Assembly: GCA_019638635.1 (NCBI GenBank)
Contig: JAHBTM010000003.1
Coordinates: forward strand, 1 to 64,000
Source of the DNA: Ferruginibacter sp.
GTDB taxonomy: Bacteria; Bacteroidota; Bacteroidia; Chitinophagales; Chitinophagaceae
Length of the DNA: 64,000 bases
Direction of reading: 5' to 3'
In this document: piece by piece, positions 44,530-53,550 of the stretch
Layout of the letters: every line of letters starts with the position of its first letter
Position numbering within the stretch: position 1 is the stretch's first letter
Program-made: the position numbers and the translations under genes
Notes under the pieces: generated by a model
Told to the model about the DNA's origin: nothing
What the model saw: only the letters and a program-made list of their open reading frames with translations
Database searches by the model: none

Positions 44530-45168
44530 ATGTTTGTAGACGTGAAGAAAATTTCAATTGCCATTTTGGAAGATGAAGAGATCATCCGCAATGCGTTGAT
44601 CACGCTGTTGTGTGTACAACCCGATATTGAAATTGCGGCTACCTTTGAAACAGGCGAACATGCGCTGGAAGCATTAGCTAAACAACCGGTGGATGTATTG
44701 TTATTTGATATCAACCTCCCCGGTATCAGTGGTATTGAAACCATCAGCCGCCTTAAAGCGGTTCAGCCACAGATTCAATGCATGGCTATTACCAGTTACG
44801 ATGATGCCGATAATATATTTAACGCACTGAAAGCCGGCGCAACCGGTTATATGTTGAAAAATATTCAGCCGGATAAATTGAGCGAAGCCATCCAGGAAAT
44901 CCATGCCGGTGGCTCTCCTATGAGCAGCCAGATTGCGCGAAAAGTGGTGATAGAATTTGCAAATATTAAGGAAGATGTGTTGTACTCTGCTGCATTGTCT
45001 CGCCGTGAAAATGAAATTCTGCAACTACTGGCGAAAGGGTTCAGGTACAAAGAAATTTCTGCACAATTGTTTATTTCCGTTGAAACAGTAAGAACCCATA
45101 TCAGAAATATTTACGAGAAGCTTCAGGTAAAAACCCGTGACGAAGCCATCCGGAAAGTAAAGTCTTAG
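44530..45168 (+). CDS. NarL/FixJ-type response regulator
   Basis: A 212-aa two-component regulator. Receiver domain (~8-125): acidic pair E14/D15, phospho-acceptor D60 in VLLFDINLPGISGIE, Thr/Ser in AITSYDD and Lys in YMLKNIQPDKL. LuxR-type helix-turn-helix (~148-210): LSRRENEILQLLAKGFRYKEISAQLFISVETVRTHIRNIYEKLQVKTRDEA. The start at 44530 matches the family N-terminus; the frame remains open to 44449, but those 27 residues overlap the upstream region and the 16-bp box. No cognate kinase is adjacent. The downstream lipoprotein gene shares an upstream 16-bp box with it. Confidence 0.92.
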   Translation: MFVDVKKISIAILEDEEIIRNALITLLCVQPDIEIAATFETGEHALEALAKQPVDVLLFDINLPGISGIETISRLKAVQPQIQCMAITSYDDADNIFNALKAGATGYMLKNIQPDKLSEAIQEIHAGGSPMSSQIARKVVIEFANIKEDVLYSAALSRRENEILQLLAKGFRYKEISAQLFISVETVRTHIRNIYEKLQVKTRDEAIRKVKS

Positions 45169-45176
45169 TTGCTTTA

Positions 45177-45240
45177 CCTATTAGATTCTGTTTACGAAAA
45201 AAAAATCTTCTAAGCACCTGCTGAATTCTATAACGGTAAC
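45177..45240. repeat. Two more copies of the mraY-murD repeat family
   Basis: 45177-45202 (CCTATTAGATTCTGTT then TACGAAAAA) resembles the fourth dcw copy (CCTGTTAAATTCTATTCT then TACGAAAAA) with three substitutions and a 2-bp gap. 45217-45231 is CCTGCTGAATTCTAT, two mismatches from the repeat core, followed by AACGG, which also trails copies 2 and 3. The starts are 40 bp apart. They lie in the 209-bp gap between the response regulator and the lipoprotein gene. Confidence 0.65.
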
Positions 45241-45256
45241 GGTTACTTGATTTATT

Positions 45257-45272
45257 CAAATACTACTTTTTT
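45257..45272 (+). promoter_or_regulatory. 16-bp box CAAATACTACTTTTTT, copy 2
   Basis: Exact second copy of the box at 44487-44502, 105 bases before the lipoprotein ATG and 18 bases upstream of a -7-like TATTATTTTG (45291-45300), so it covers the -33 position. Confidence 0.6.
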
Positions 45273-45377
45273 CCCCACTCATTTAGAACATATTATTTTG
45301 AATATGGCGTTTATTCGTACACGTTTGGTGAATATTTACTCAACGTCAACGAATTCTTAAACCCAAAAAAAACAATC

Positions 45378-45938
45378 ATGAAATTGAAATCCTTGATGAT
45401 GGCTGCCACAGGAGCCATTTTGTTGCTCACCACTGTATCCTGTAAAAAAGATAACGACGGAAGTGGGGGCGGACTCCGGGCAGATGATTTACCCGCAGGT
45501 AAAGGCGTAATCGAGTTCAAAACCAGCAGAGATTTTGGCGGATTAACCTATTTTAAAACCAACATGACTGATTTGTCTGTGGTAACCACCAACACAATGG
45601 CCGGTACCGATTTATATACCATCACTGCGTTCCGCCAGGAGGGGACGAGCTTTGGCCAGGCTCAGTTCACCATGAATGTGTCTCCGCTGGGTGCGAATAC
45701 TTCTGCCGGAAGTTTAACCGGAGCTTTCGGTGGCTCGGGAGGTGTCATTGGAACCTTGTTGATCAATAACGGCTCTTTGGGGTCTACCAATAGTTTTGCC
45801 GGTGTGGATGGTGGCAATATCACCATTACCAAACTCACCGATGAAGTGATTGAAGGTACCTTCTCCTGCACCGTTGAAAACAATACCACCATGCAAACCA
45901 TGGATGTTACCGAAGGGAAGTTTGCCGCACGTTTCTAA
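45378..45938 (+). CDS. Lipoprotein, DUF6252-like
   Basis: A 186-aa lipoprotein: lipobox TVSC with lipidated Cys at ~22, followed by KKDNDGSGGG linker. The rest is all-beta, Gly-, Thr- and Asn-rich, with the C-terminal pattern ITITKLTDEVIEGTFSCTVENNTT...VTEGKFAARF that recalls DUF6252/DUF5025-type Bacteroidota lipoproteins. Function unknown; outer-membrane or periplasmic location inferred. Monocistronic, with a strong terminator. An upstream 16-bp box identical to one before the adjacent response regulator suggests it may be a target of that regulator. Confidence 0.78.
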   Translation: MKLKSLMMAATGAILLLTTVSCKKDNDGSGGGLRADDLPAGKGVIEFKTSRDFGGLTYFKTNMTDLSVVTTNTMAGTDLYTITAFRQEGTSFGQAQFTMNVSPLGANTSAGSLTGAFGGSGGVIGTLLINNGSLGSTNSFAGVDGGNITITKLTDEVIEGTFSCTVENNTTMQTMDVTEGKFAARF

Positions 45939-45965
45939 AGATTCTTTTAGATGAAAGTAAATTCA

Positions 45966-45990
45966 GGTTGCCATAACGGCAACCTTTTTT
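45966..45990 (+). terminator. Terminator of the lipoprotein gene
   Basis: GGTTGCC / GGCAACC, a perfect 7-bp stem with a 5-nt loop, followed by six T, 27 bases after the stop. Confidence 0.95.
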
Positions 45991-46067
45991 ATTTACCGCT
46001 GATGTATTCTATGCAGCGTTTCATTATTTTCCGCTTAATTTAGTGCAGGTTAAATTAATTATACGGT

Positions 46068-48212
46068 ATGAAAAGAATATGGATAGGAGTGTGCCTGTTG
46101 ATTACCCTTCAGGTAACAGCCCAACAGAAAATGTTTACCATGCAAGATGCCATGGTGGGCAGCAGAACAACCTTAGCCCCTGAAACATTGCGTCAGTTAC
46201 AGTTTATTAAAGGAACGGCTGATCCAGTATATATCATGAAGATGAATGGAGCTGATGTGTTTGTGCGGTATAATCCCAAAAATGCTACCGGTATTACGTT
46301 GTTGACGTTACCACAGTTGAATATTCATTTTTCAACCGCCGGTTTAGACACAGTGAAATCCTTCCCCGGTATTCAGTTTGAAAAGGATAAGTATTTGGTT
46401 ACGGTAAAAGGAAAACGATATGCCTTTAACCTGACTACCGGCGCTTCTACCATATTAAGTAACCCGCTTACCGAGGGAAAAGAAGTGTTGGAAGAAAGTA
46501 AGGCCGGATATGTGGCATTCAGTGATCAGGATAATCTGTTTATTGCTGCCCATGGTAAAGTGCATCAGGTAACCCGGGATGGTTCCCGGAATATTGTGTA
46601 CGGAAAGCCGGTGCATCAACAGGAGTTTGGCATTACCAAAGGTACTTTCTGGAGCAATGATGGCAAAAGGCTGGTATATTACCGTATGGATCAAACCATG
46701 GTGCCCGATTATCCCATCATCCAATGGAATAAGCGCCCCGCCGTGAATGAACCGATTAAATATCCGATGGCGGGAGATTCCAGTCACCATGTAACACTCG
46801 AAATATATGATATAACGGGAAAGCATATACGAATAGCAACCGGTATGCCGGCCGAACAATACCTCACCAATATTTGCTGGTCGCCGGATGATCAGCATAT
46901 TTACATTGCGGTATTGAATCGCGGACAAAACCACATGAAGCTGAACCAGTACGATGCGCAAACGGGGGCCTTTGTAAAAACCCTCTTTGAAGAAAAACAC
47001 GAACGTTATGTGGAACCCCTTAAACCCATGGTTTTTATTCCCGGCAAGCCGAACGAGTTTATCTGGGAGAGCCGCCGGGATGGTTGGAATCATTTGTATC
47101 ATTACCATGTAAACGGACAACTTCTACGTCAACTCACCAGCGGCCCCTGGGAAGTAACGGATATGAAAGGGTTCAATCTTAAAGGAGATATATTGTATTA
47201 TATGTCTACCGAAGAATCGCCCTTAACCCGTCAGCTCTATGCGTTGCAATTGAAAAATGGAAAGGCTAAGCAACTCACCCAACCCAATAGGAGACACATA
47301 GTGAGTGTAAGTGAAGACGGAGCATATGCAATTTCCAATGCAAGCAACATCCAAACGCCCCGTGTAGTTTCCGTGATTGACCTTAAAACCGGAAAAGAAA
47401 ACATATTACTGAACGCGCCCAACCCACTCACGGAATATGCCTTGGGCAATATGCAACAGGTAGTATTGAAATCTCCGGAAGGATATGATTTGCATGGAAG
47501 GCTGTATCAGCCGGTAGCATTTGATAAAGAGAAAAAATATCCCGTGATTGTGTATTGGTATGGTGGCCCACATGCGCAGCTAACGACCAACAGTTGGAAC
47601 GGCGGCTCCGGCGATTTGTGGTTCCAGTACCTGGCACAACAAGGCTTTGTGGTGTTTACCATGGATACACGCGGAAGCGCTTACCGTGGTATGGAATTCG
47701 AACAAACGATTTTCAGAAAAGCAGGAAAGGCACAAATGGAAGATTTAATGACAGGAGTACAGTATTTGAAAAACCTCGGATATACCGATGCAGATAAAAT
47801 GGGTTTGTTCGGTTGGAGTTATGGAGGATTTATGACCACCTCTTTCTTACTGAATCATCCGGGTGTGTTTAAGGCCGGAGTTGCCGGCGGTCCGGTAATG
47901 GATTGGAAGTTGTATGAAATCATGTACACAGAACGCTACATGGATACACCTGCGGAAAACCCTGACGGTTATGCCACAACAAACCTCACGGAACAGGCCG
48001 CGAAACTGAAAGATAAACTCCTGATTATTCACGGGATGCAAGACCCGGTGGTGGTTATGCAACATTCTGTAAATTTTGTAAAAGCTGCTGTGGATAAAGG
48101 TATACAGGTTGATTATATGATCTATCCCGGCCATGAACACAATGTGTTGGGCAAAGACAGGATTCATCTGTATCAGAAAGTCACGGATTATTTTATGCAA
48201 CACCTTAAATAA
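46068..48212 (+). CDS. S9 family peptidase (DPP IV N-terminal region + prolyl oligopeptidase domain)
   Basis: A 714-aa exported serine peptidase with a signal peptide ending QVTAQ. The N-terminal eight-bladed propeller (~40-455) carries the VHQQEFGITKGTFWSNDGKRLVYYRMDQTMVPDYP block; the double-Glu EE motif that fixes the substrate N-terminus in DPP IV is not evident in its usual form, leaving a single E (E186) there. The hydrolase domain (~465-714) has S584 in GWSYGGFM, D659 in HGMQDPVV and H691 in PGHEHNV. It probably cleaves dipeptides from peptide N-termini in the periplasm; exact specificity uncertain. Confidence 0.92.
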   Translation: MKRIWIGVCLLITLQVTAQQKMFTMQDAMVGSRTTLAPETLRQLQFIKGTADPVYIMKMNGADVFVRYNPKNATGITLLTLPQLNIHFSTAGLDTVKSFPGIQFEKDKYLVTVKGKRYAFNLTTGASTILSNPLTEGKEVLEESKAGYVAFSDQDNLFIAAHGKVHQVTRDGSRNIVYGKPVHQQEFGITKGTFWSNDGKRLVYYRMDQTMVPDYPIIQWNKRPAVNEPIKYPMAGDSSHHVTLEIYDITGKHIRIATGMPAEQYLTNICWSPDDQHIYIAVLNRGQNHMKLNQYDAQTGAFVKTLFEEKHERYVEPLKPMVFIPGKPNEFIWESRRDGWNHLYHYHVNGQLLRQLTSGPWEVTDMKGFNLKGDILYYMSTEESPLTRQLYALQLKNGKAKQLTQPNRRHIVSVSEDGAYAISNASNIQTPRVVSVIDLKTGKENILLNAPNPLTEYALGNMQQVVLKSPEGYDLHGRLYQPVAFDKEKKYPVIVYWYGGPHAQLTTNSWNGGSGDLWFQYLAQQGFVVFTMDTRGSAYRGMEFEQTIFRKAGKAQMEDLMTGVQYLKNLGYTDADKMGLFGWSYGGFMTTSFLLNHPGVFKAGVAGGPVMDWKLYEIMYTERYMDTPAENPDGYATTNLTEQAAKLKDKLLIIHGMQDPVVVMQHSVNFVKAAVDKGIQVDYMIYPGHEHNVLGKDRIHLYQKVTDYFMQHLK

Positions 48213-48237
48213 TAAATCAACTTCTTAATCTACCTGT

Positions 48238-49125
48238 ATGGATGTTCTTAAGGTTAACGATCTGGTCAAACATTATGGTCCGGTTAAAGCACTGAACGGT
48301 ATCGGTTTTTCAGTTCCCAGAGGCACTGTGTTTGGCATATTAGGTCCGAATGGCAGCGGTAAAACCACCCTGCTGGGTATTATCATGGATGTGTTAAAGA
48401 CCACTCGCGGGGCGTATAATTTTTTCGGTGAGGGAACGGGAGCGGATACACGAAGAAAAATTGGAACCCTGCTCGAAACACCCAACTTCTACCATTATCT
48501 CACGGCGGTTCAAAACCTGAAAATTGCAGCTTCGGTGAAACAACGTGGAGAAGAAGATATCGATCGTGTATTGGAAATGGTGAACCTGCATCAGCGAAAA
48601 AATTCCGCATTCAGCACGTATAGTTTAGGTATGAAACAACGCCTGGCCATTGCCTCTGCACTGTTGGGTAATCCGGAAGTACTGGTGTTGGATGAACCTA
48701 CCAACGGGCTCGATCCGGTGGGCATCGCCGAAATCCGCGAACTGATTAAAAAATTACACAAAGAGGGTAAAACCATCATCATGGCCAGCCACATGCTCGA
48801 TGAAGTGGAGAAAGTGTGCACACATGTGGCCATCCTTAAAAAGGGAAATATCATGGCTTCAGGACATGTAGACGAAATTTTCCAACACAGCGATATGATT
48901 GAGATTGATGCATCAGACCGTAAGGCACTCGCAGCAGTAATGAATCAATATCCCGGGGTGGAACAAATCAGAGAAGAAGAAAGCGGGCTCGTGGTGTATT
49001 TTCCACCCGGAACCGTAACCCTGGCACCGGTGAATGCGTACTGTTTTAAAAACGGTATCACGCTGAGCAAACTACTCATCAAAAAGAAAAGCCTCGAAAG
49101 TAAATTCATTGAACTAACTAATTAA
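48238..49125 (+). CDS. ABC transporter ATP-binding protein
   Basis: A 295-aa ABC ATPase. Walker A GPNGSGKTT (~38-46), signature YSLGMKQRLAIASALLGNPE, Walker B VLVLDEPTNGLDP, and the H-loop in ASHMLDEVEKV. The C-terminal ~80 residues form the extension common in BcrA/CcmA-like exporters. It pairs with the permease that starts 1 bp after its stop. Such pairs export antibiotics, lipids or other small molecules, or build gliding machinery; no substrate can be assigned here. Confidence 0.93.
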   Translation: MDVLKVNDLVKHYGPVKALNGIGFSVPRGTVFGILGPNGSGKTTLLGIIMDVLKTTRGAYNFFGEGTGADTRRKIGTLLETPNFYHYLTAVQNLKIAASVKQRGEEDIDRVLEMVNLHQRKNSAFSTYSLGMKQRLAIASALLGNPEVLVLDEPTNGLDPVGIAEIRELIKKLHKEGKTIIMASHMLDEVEKVCTHVAILKKGNIMASGHVDEIFQHSDMIEIDASDRKALAAVMNQYPGVEQIREEESGLVVYFPPGTVTLAPVNAYCFKNGITLSKLLIKKKSLESKFIELTN

Positions 49126-49126
49126 T

Positions 49127-49960
49127 ATGAATACATATCGTTCGTTATTGCATACAGAATGGCTCAAACTAAAGCACTACATGGTCTTTAAATTGATTGC
49201 CATCTTTTTTGGAATTGGAGTTATTGCTACCAATTACATCGTGTACAGTTTCAATAAAAATGTAGTCGGTAATATGCAGGGTGCCAACATGATTGGCTCT
49301 TTTAGTCCGTACAATTTTGATAAAACATGGCAAACCACATCGTATGCAACAGGCTGGTTGCTGATGTTGCCAGCTATGCTGATCATCATACTTATCACCA
49401 ATGAGTTTACGTACCGTACCATGCGCCAGCACATCATCGACGGTTGGAGCCGGATGGATGCGGTGCGCGTGAAACTGGCCATGGTTTTCATTTTTGCAGC
49501 TGTTTCAACTTTACTTGTGATACTCACAGCACTGGGTTTTGGATTTGCTTCCGGTACTTCTTTTTCACTGGAAGGGTTTGACCATGTGGGATTCTTTTTT
49601 CTGAAAGCACTCACATATAATTTGATTGCCGCTTTCATTGCTGTGTGGATACGGCGTACCGGCTTTGCTATTGGCCTCTTCTTTATTTATATGGGTGCAG
49701 AAAACATCATCTCACAGTTGCTGGATGTATGGAGTATGCAACTTAGAACATCAGACGATATTGATTTGGGAACATTAGGCGATTACCTGCCAATGAGTGC
49801 ATCCGACGGGTTGCTCACCTTCCCCGCCAATCCACTGAAAACAATGGCCAGCAGTGTGATGCCCACCTACAACCCCTGGGTGATTGGCGCTTTTGCCATT
49901 GCATACATTTTACTATTTCTGTGGTTGATAAGAAGAAATGTATTGACGAAAGATTTGTAA
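49127..49960 (+). CDS. ABC-2 type transporter permease
   Basis: A 277-aa membrane protein with about six helices: first at ~20-38, then a loop, a pair around LLMLPAMLIIILITNEF and VFIFAAVSTLLVILTALGFG, and the last at ~250-268. The NEFTYRTMRQHIIDGWSRMD stretch after TM2 is typical of ABC-2 permeases of the BcrB/NatB type. It forms the channel for the preceding ATPase. Its stop is 4 bases from that of a convergent epimerase gene. Confidence 0.88.
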   Translation: MNTYRSLLHTEWLKLKHYMVFKLIAIFFGIGVIATNYIVYSFNKNVVGNMQGANMIGSFSPYNFDKTWQTTSYATGWLLMLPAMLIIILITNEFTYRTMRQHIIDGWSRMDAVRVKLAMVFIFAAVSTLLVILTALGFGFASGTSFSLEGFDHVGFFFLKALTYNLIAAFIAVWIRRTGFAIGLFFIYMGAENIISQLLDVWSMQLRTSDDIDLGTLGDYLPMSASDGLLTFPANPLKTMASSVMPTYNPWVIGAFAIAYILLFLWLIRRNVLTKDL

Positions 49961-49964
49961 AAAA

Positions 49965-50879
49965 TTAACTATCCTTCTCCGGTAGTAAGTCGTTCAGTGC
50001 CGCTTTTATAGAGGGATATAAAAATGTAAATCCTGCATTCGAAATTTTCTCTGACGAAACGGTAGTGCTTTTCAAAACTTCCAAACTGCTTTCACCCAAA
50101 ACCAGTTTCAACAGGGTGGCCGGTACATGAATGGGAATGTAGGCGTTCTTTCTGATGCGGTGTGAAATTTCAATGGTGAGGTACCGGTTCGTAGCCGGCA
50201 TGGGCGCAACCGCATTGTACACACCGTTTAAATTGTGTTGCACGGCAAATTCAATCATTCGGCATACATCTTCTATGTGAATCCAACTGATAACTTGTTT
50301 CCCGTTGCCCAGGATAGCTGACAATCCATATTTTAATGGTGCCATGAATTTGGGAAATGCACCTCCGTCTTTTCCAAAAATGATTCCGAAACGTAACGTA
50401 CATAACTGTACGCGATCAATTCCCATCATACTTTCTTCCCAGACTTTGCAGGTATCTGATAAAAAATTATCACCGGGAGGATCTTGTTCCGTAAAGGTGT
50501 GTCCCTCTTTGTCGGGTCCGTAATATCCAATAGCCGATGCACTGATGATGCCCTGAACCGTATGCGGATGATTATTCAATGTGTTGCGTAATAAAGCACC
50601 ACTTTGAACACGGCTGTTCAGTATTTCCTGTTTGTATTTTTTATTCCATCTTTTATCAGCAACGCCGGCACCTGCCAGATGAATGATATAATCTACGCCC
50701 TCTAAAGCGGAAAGTTGAATTTCCTGAAGTTCAGGATTCCAGGCAAAATGCTTTACGCCGGGTACTGTATTGGTTTTGGGATGACGCGTGAGGATATGGA
50801 CCGTGTGGCCTCTTCGAAGCAAATACGCCGTGAGCATACTGCCTACAAAACCTGTTCCGCCCGTAATTAGAAATTGCAT
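49965..50879 (-). CDS. TIGR01777 family NAD(P)-dependent epimerase-like protein
   Basis: A 304-aa extended short-chain dehydrogenase-like protein (YfcH/SulA-type). The Rossmann motif is FLITGGTGFVGSMLTAYLLRRGH (3-25), then YIIHLAGAGVADKRWNKKYKQEILNSRV and SASAIGYYGPDKEGHTFTEQDPPGDNFLSDTCKVWE with the YxxxK position replaced in the usual family manner, and FGIIFGKDGGAFPKF. The C-terminal DUF1731 region (HVPATLLKLVLGESSLEVLKSTTVSSEKISNAGFTFLYPSI) is complete. Function undefined; cytoplasmic. Confidence 0.92.
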   Translation of the reverse strand: MQFLITGGTGFVGSMLTAYLLRRGHTVHILTRHPKTNTVPGVKHFAWNPELQEIQLSALEGVDYIIHLAGAGVADKRWNKKYKQEILNSRVQSGALLRNTLNNHPHTVQGIISASAIGYYGPDKEGHTFTEQDPPGDNFLSDTCKVWEESMMGIDRVQLCTLRFGIIFGKDGGAFPKFMAPLKYGLSAILGNGKQVISWIHIEDVCRMIEFAVQHNLNGVYNAVAPMPATNRYLTIEISHRIRKNAYIPIHVPATLLKLVLGESSLEVLKSTTVSSEKISNAGFTFLYPSIKAALNDLLPEKDS

Positions 50880-50938
50880 CGTTGAATTTTAACCTTTACT
50901 AGTACCATATTTCTGTAAATTAGTACAAATGTTGTAGG

Positions 50939-52462
50939 ATGAAATTTCTTTTTTATAGTATTCTGGTTGTTTTGATTCCGATTACCCTGAATGCACAGAA
51001 ACTGACTTTTGCAGAGTTGCTGCCAGACGACCGTGCAGAAATGAATTTTGAAATACTCGGTAAGCAGGGCAACCGGTATGTGATATACAAGGAATGGAAG
51101 AACCGGCATTATCTTACGTTTTACAATGCTGATATGGAGGTAGATCAACACATTCGGTTGAAAGAATTGCCTGATAAAACACGTGGTGTGGATTTTATCA
51201 GCTATCCCGACAAAATCCTAATGATTTATCAATTCAACGATGGTAAATCTTTCCAATGTGCCGCACTCGAAATTTCCAATAACGGAACGGTATCCGCTGA
51301 ACCGGTTTCATTGGATGCGGCCCGGGTTTCCTCCTCCTCCGGTGATCAGATTTTTAGTGTGTTTGCCACAGAAGATAAACAGCGCATACTCGTGTATAAA
51401 ATGCTTCGTTCCGGAGATTCACTCACATTAACTACCCGCACCTTTGATGTGGGATTGAATTTACAAGATGTAGGCGTGTTTAAATTCAGCTACAACAAAG
51501 ACAAAGAATCATTCTCCGATTTGGCGATGAGTAATGAAGGACACCTCGCTATGGCCAAACAAACATCGCGCACCCGAAAGGAAAGGGCCTCTGCAATGAA
51601 CCTGATGGTATGCCTTAAAGGAATGGATACATTTTATATCTATCCTGCCGCGCTAGACGGAGCGTATCTGGATGATGTGGTCATCAAAACCGACAACCTC
51701 AACAAACGGTTTGTGTTCAACAGCCTTTTTGCCACAGAACCCAGAACCATGATAGCCGGTTTCTACAATGCCGTTGTACCTTTTAATGCAGCCTTGCCTC
51801 CTCTAGAAGCGTTGAATCCATTTCCCGATTCTCTCCGCTCCAGATTCAATACCGGCGGATCAACACAAAAAGCGTTTGAAGATTTGGTGATGAAACAAGT
51901 GGTGATTAAAAAAGACGGAGGCTGGTTGATAACTGCAGAAGAAAATCTAACCATCCGAACAGGGCGCCGTTATGACCGCTATGATTATATGTTCTCCAAT
52001 CCATATCGATATGATTATTACAATTACATGTATAACCCTGCTTTCTCAAGGCCCTTTTACAGAGGCAATCCGGGCTTTTTCGATCCATCGCTTCGCAACG
52101 AATTCGAATATCAATCCAACAATATCCTCATGATTTCTTTCGATCCTCAGCTGAAGTCGAACTGGGATGCCGTTATACCCAAACGCCAGAATGAATTCAA
52201 TACGGATCAGTCGGTTTCATTTGGTGTGATGAATTCCGGTGGAATGTTTCATTTTTTATATGGATTGAGAGACCGAAACAGTTTATCCATTGGTCATACT
52301 GCGGTTACGCCTAACGGTGAGATTAACCGTTTTGCACCGGTACAGAACCGACAGAGAAATTATGATTTCATGCCACGATATGCCAAACAGGTGTCGTATG
52401 CCGGTGTTATTGTGCCATATCAGTATAACACAAGGGTGGGATTTGCCTTGCTGGAATTTTAA
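50939..52462 (+). CDS. Secreted protein of unknown family with Tyr-rich segment
   Basis: A 507-aa protein with a signal peptide ending TLNAQ (~20). The body is beta-rich and propeller-like, with repeated WDxD-like and FNADMEVD-type strands (YNADMEVDQHIRLKEL, LEISNNGTVSAEPVSLD), but I recognise no family. Residues ~343-392 are dominated by Tyr, Asn, Phe and Arg (RRYDRYDYMFSNPYRYDYYN and onward), a low-complexity insert. The gene is divergent from the epimerase with 59 bp between, and stands alone. Envelope location is inferred from the signal peptide. Confidence 0.75.
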   Translation: MKFLFYSILVVLIPITLNAQKLTFAELLPDDRAEMNFEILGKQGNRYVIYKEWKNRHYLTFYNADMEVDQHIRLKELPDKTRGVDFISYPDKILMIYQFNDGKSFQCAALEISNNGTVSAEPVSLDAARVSSSSGDQIFSVFATEDKQRILVYKMLRSGDSLTLTTRTFDVGLNLQDVGVFKFSYNKDKESFSDLAMSNEGHLAMAKQTSRTRKERASAMNLMVCLKGMDTFYIYPAALDGAYLDDVVIKTDNLNKRFVFNSLFATEPRTMIAGFYNAVVPFNAALPPLEALNPFPDSLRSRFNTGGSTQKAFEDLVMKQVVIKKDGGWLITAEENLTIRTGRRYDRYDYMFSNPYRYDYYNYMYNPAFSRPFYRGNPGFFDPSLRNEFEYQSNNILMISFDPQLKSNWDAVIPKRQNEFNTDQSVSFGVMNSGGMFHFLYGLRDRNSLSIGHTAVTPNGEINRFAPVQNRQRNYDFMPRYAKQVSYAGVIVPYQYNTRVGFALLEF

Positions 52463-52534
52463 TGCGCCGGGTTCTTCGTTTTGTTCAATAAATTAGCCAC
52501 TTTTGCAGTATTCATCATCTAACTGATACACTGC

Positions 52535-53521
52535 GTGATAGGAGTATTCAAAGCCAACAACCCGCTGAACAACTTGTTCCTGTTGTTCTATGGCCTGCTC
52601 CTGAAAATTCCCGAGTTATTCATCCACCCAACCATTCCAATCCCTCAGGAAATGGATGGCCAGGTTTACCGGAAGATACTACAGTGGCTGCAACCGGTAG
52701 GGGAAGGCTTTCCGTGGATATACTCTGTGCTTGCGTTTATTTTAGTGTACAGTCAGGCAGTTACACTGAACAGTCTTGTGAAGCATTACAAGCTGATGCA
52801 CATGCCCAATTACCTTGTGGGAATGACGTACCTGCTGATTACATCACTTTTCCCGGAGTGGCAAACCTTTTCATCGCCCCTGCTGGTAAACACATGCATG
52901 ATTGTGGTATTATATCAGTTGAGTGGATTGTTCACCCATCCTAAACCCAAATCCACCTTATTTAATATTGGATTACTGATTGGCTTGGCCTCATTTTTTT
53001 ATTTTCCTTCCATGGCGTTTGTGTTGTTGCTGATTGCAGGCCTCATCTTCACTAGGCCGTTTCGCATCAATGAATGGCTGATCGGGTTGTTGGGTATCCT
53101 CGCACCCTATTATTTCCTGGCCGCCTGGTTGTTTATAACCGATCGCTGGGCGATGTATGAATTACCGGCATTTCAGGTAGTCACCCCTTTCTTCAAAGAC
53201 TCGAAAATGTCGTACATCGCAATCGGGATACTGTCGGTGTTACTATTAGTGGGTTTCTTTTTTATTCGGATGAATCTCCGCCGCCAATTGGTACAAACCA
53301 GAAAAATTTGGAGTTTAATCCTGTTGTATTTCATCGTAGCCTTTATAGTACCTTTTATTAATGTGAACGACCGGTTCGATTACTGGATTCTGATGGTAGT
53401 ACCGGCGGCCTGTATTGGTGCAGCGGCTTTCTTGTATCCTGACCGTAAGTGGTTCGGGCTCTTATTTCACTGGGGTTTGGTGGCAATCTCCGTAATGATG
53501 GGCTTCTTTTTAAAAGGATAA
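52535..53521 (+). CDS. DUF6427-like polytopic membrane protein
   Basis: A 328-aa inner-membrane protein with about nine helices, beginning MIGVFKANNPLNNLFLLFYGLLLKIPELF (GTG start at 52535) and ending with a hydrophobic helix and FFLKG. The opening FKANNPLNNLFLLFYGLLLK and the NVNDRFDYWILMVVPAACIGA block near residue 275 match the DUF6427 family of Bacteroidota, whose function is unknown. No operon partner; purQ begins 29 bp downstream but has its own promoter element. Confidence 0.8.
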   Translation: MIGVFKANNPLNNLFLLFYGLLLKIPELFIHPTIPIPQEMDGQVYRKILQWLQPVGEGFPWIYSVLAFILVYSQAVTLNSLVKHYKLMHMPNYLVGMTYLLITSLFPEWQTFSSPLLVNTCMIVVLYQLSGLFTHPKPKSTLFNIGLLIGLASFFYFPSMAFVLLLIAGLIFTRPFRINEWLIGLLGILAPYYFLAAWLFITDRWAMYELPAFQVVTPFFKDSKMSYIAIGILSVLLLVGFFFIRMNLRRQLVQTRKIWSLILLYFIVAFIVPFINVNDRFDYWILMVVPAACIGAAAFLYPDRKWFGLLFHWGLVAISVMMGFFLKG

Positions 53522-53524
53522 ATG

Positions 53525-53532
53525 TACATTTG
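53525..53532 (+). promoter_or_regulatory. Bacteroidota -7 element for purQ
   Basis: TACATTTG is an exact TAnnTTTG 18 bases before the purQ ATG. No clear TTTG at -33. Confidence 0.55.
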
Positions 53533-53550
53533 CCCTACAATTAACTTTCC

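Noticed and set aside
45177..45203. Weak AGATT/AATCT hairpin after the response regulator as a terminator
   Set aside because: The stem is only 5 bp with a long loop, and the segment is better explained as a copy of the dispersed repeat.
46455..47120. 221-codon open frame antisense to the S9 peptidase
   Set aside because: It overlaps well-conserved propeller sequence and has no signature of its own.
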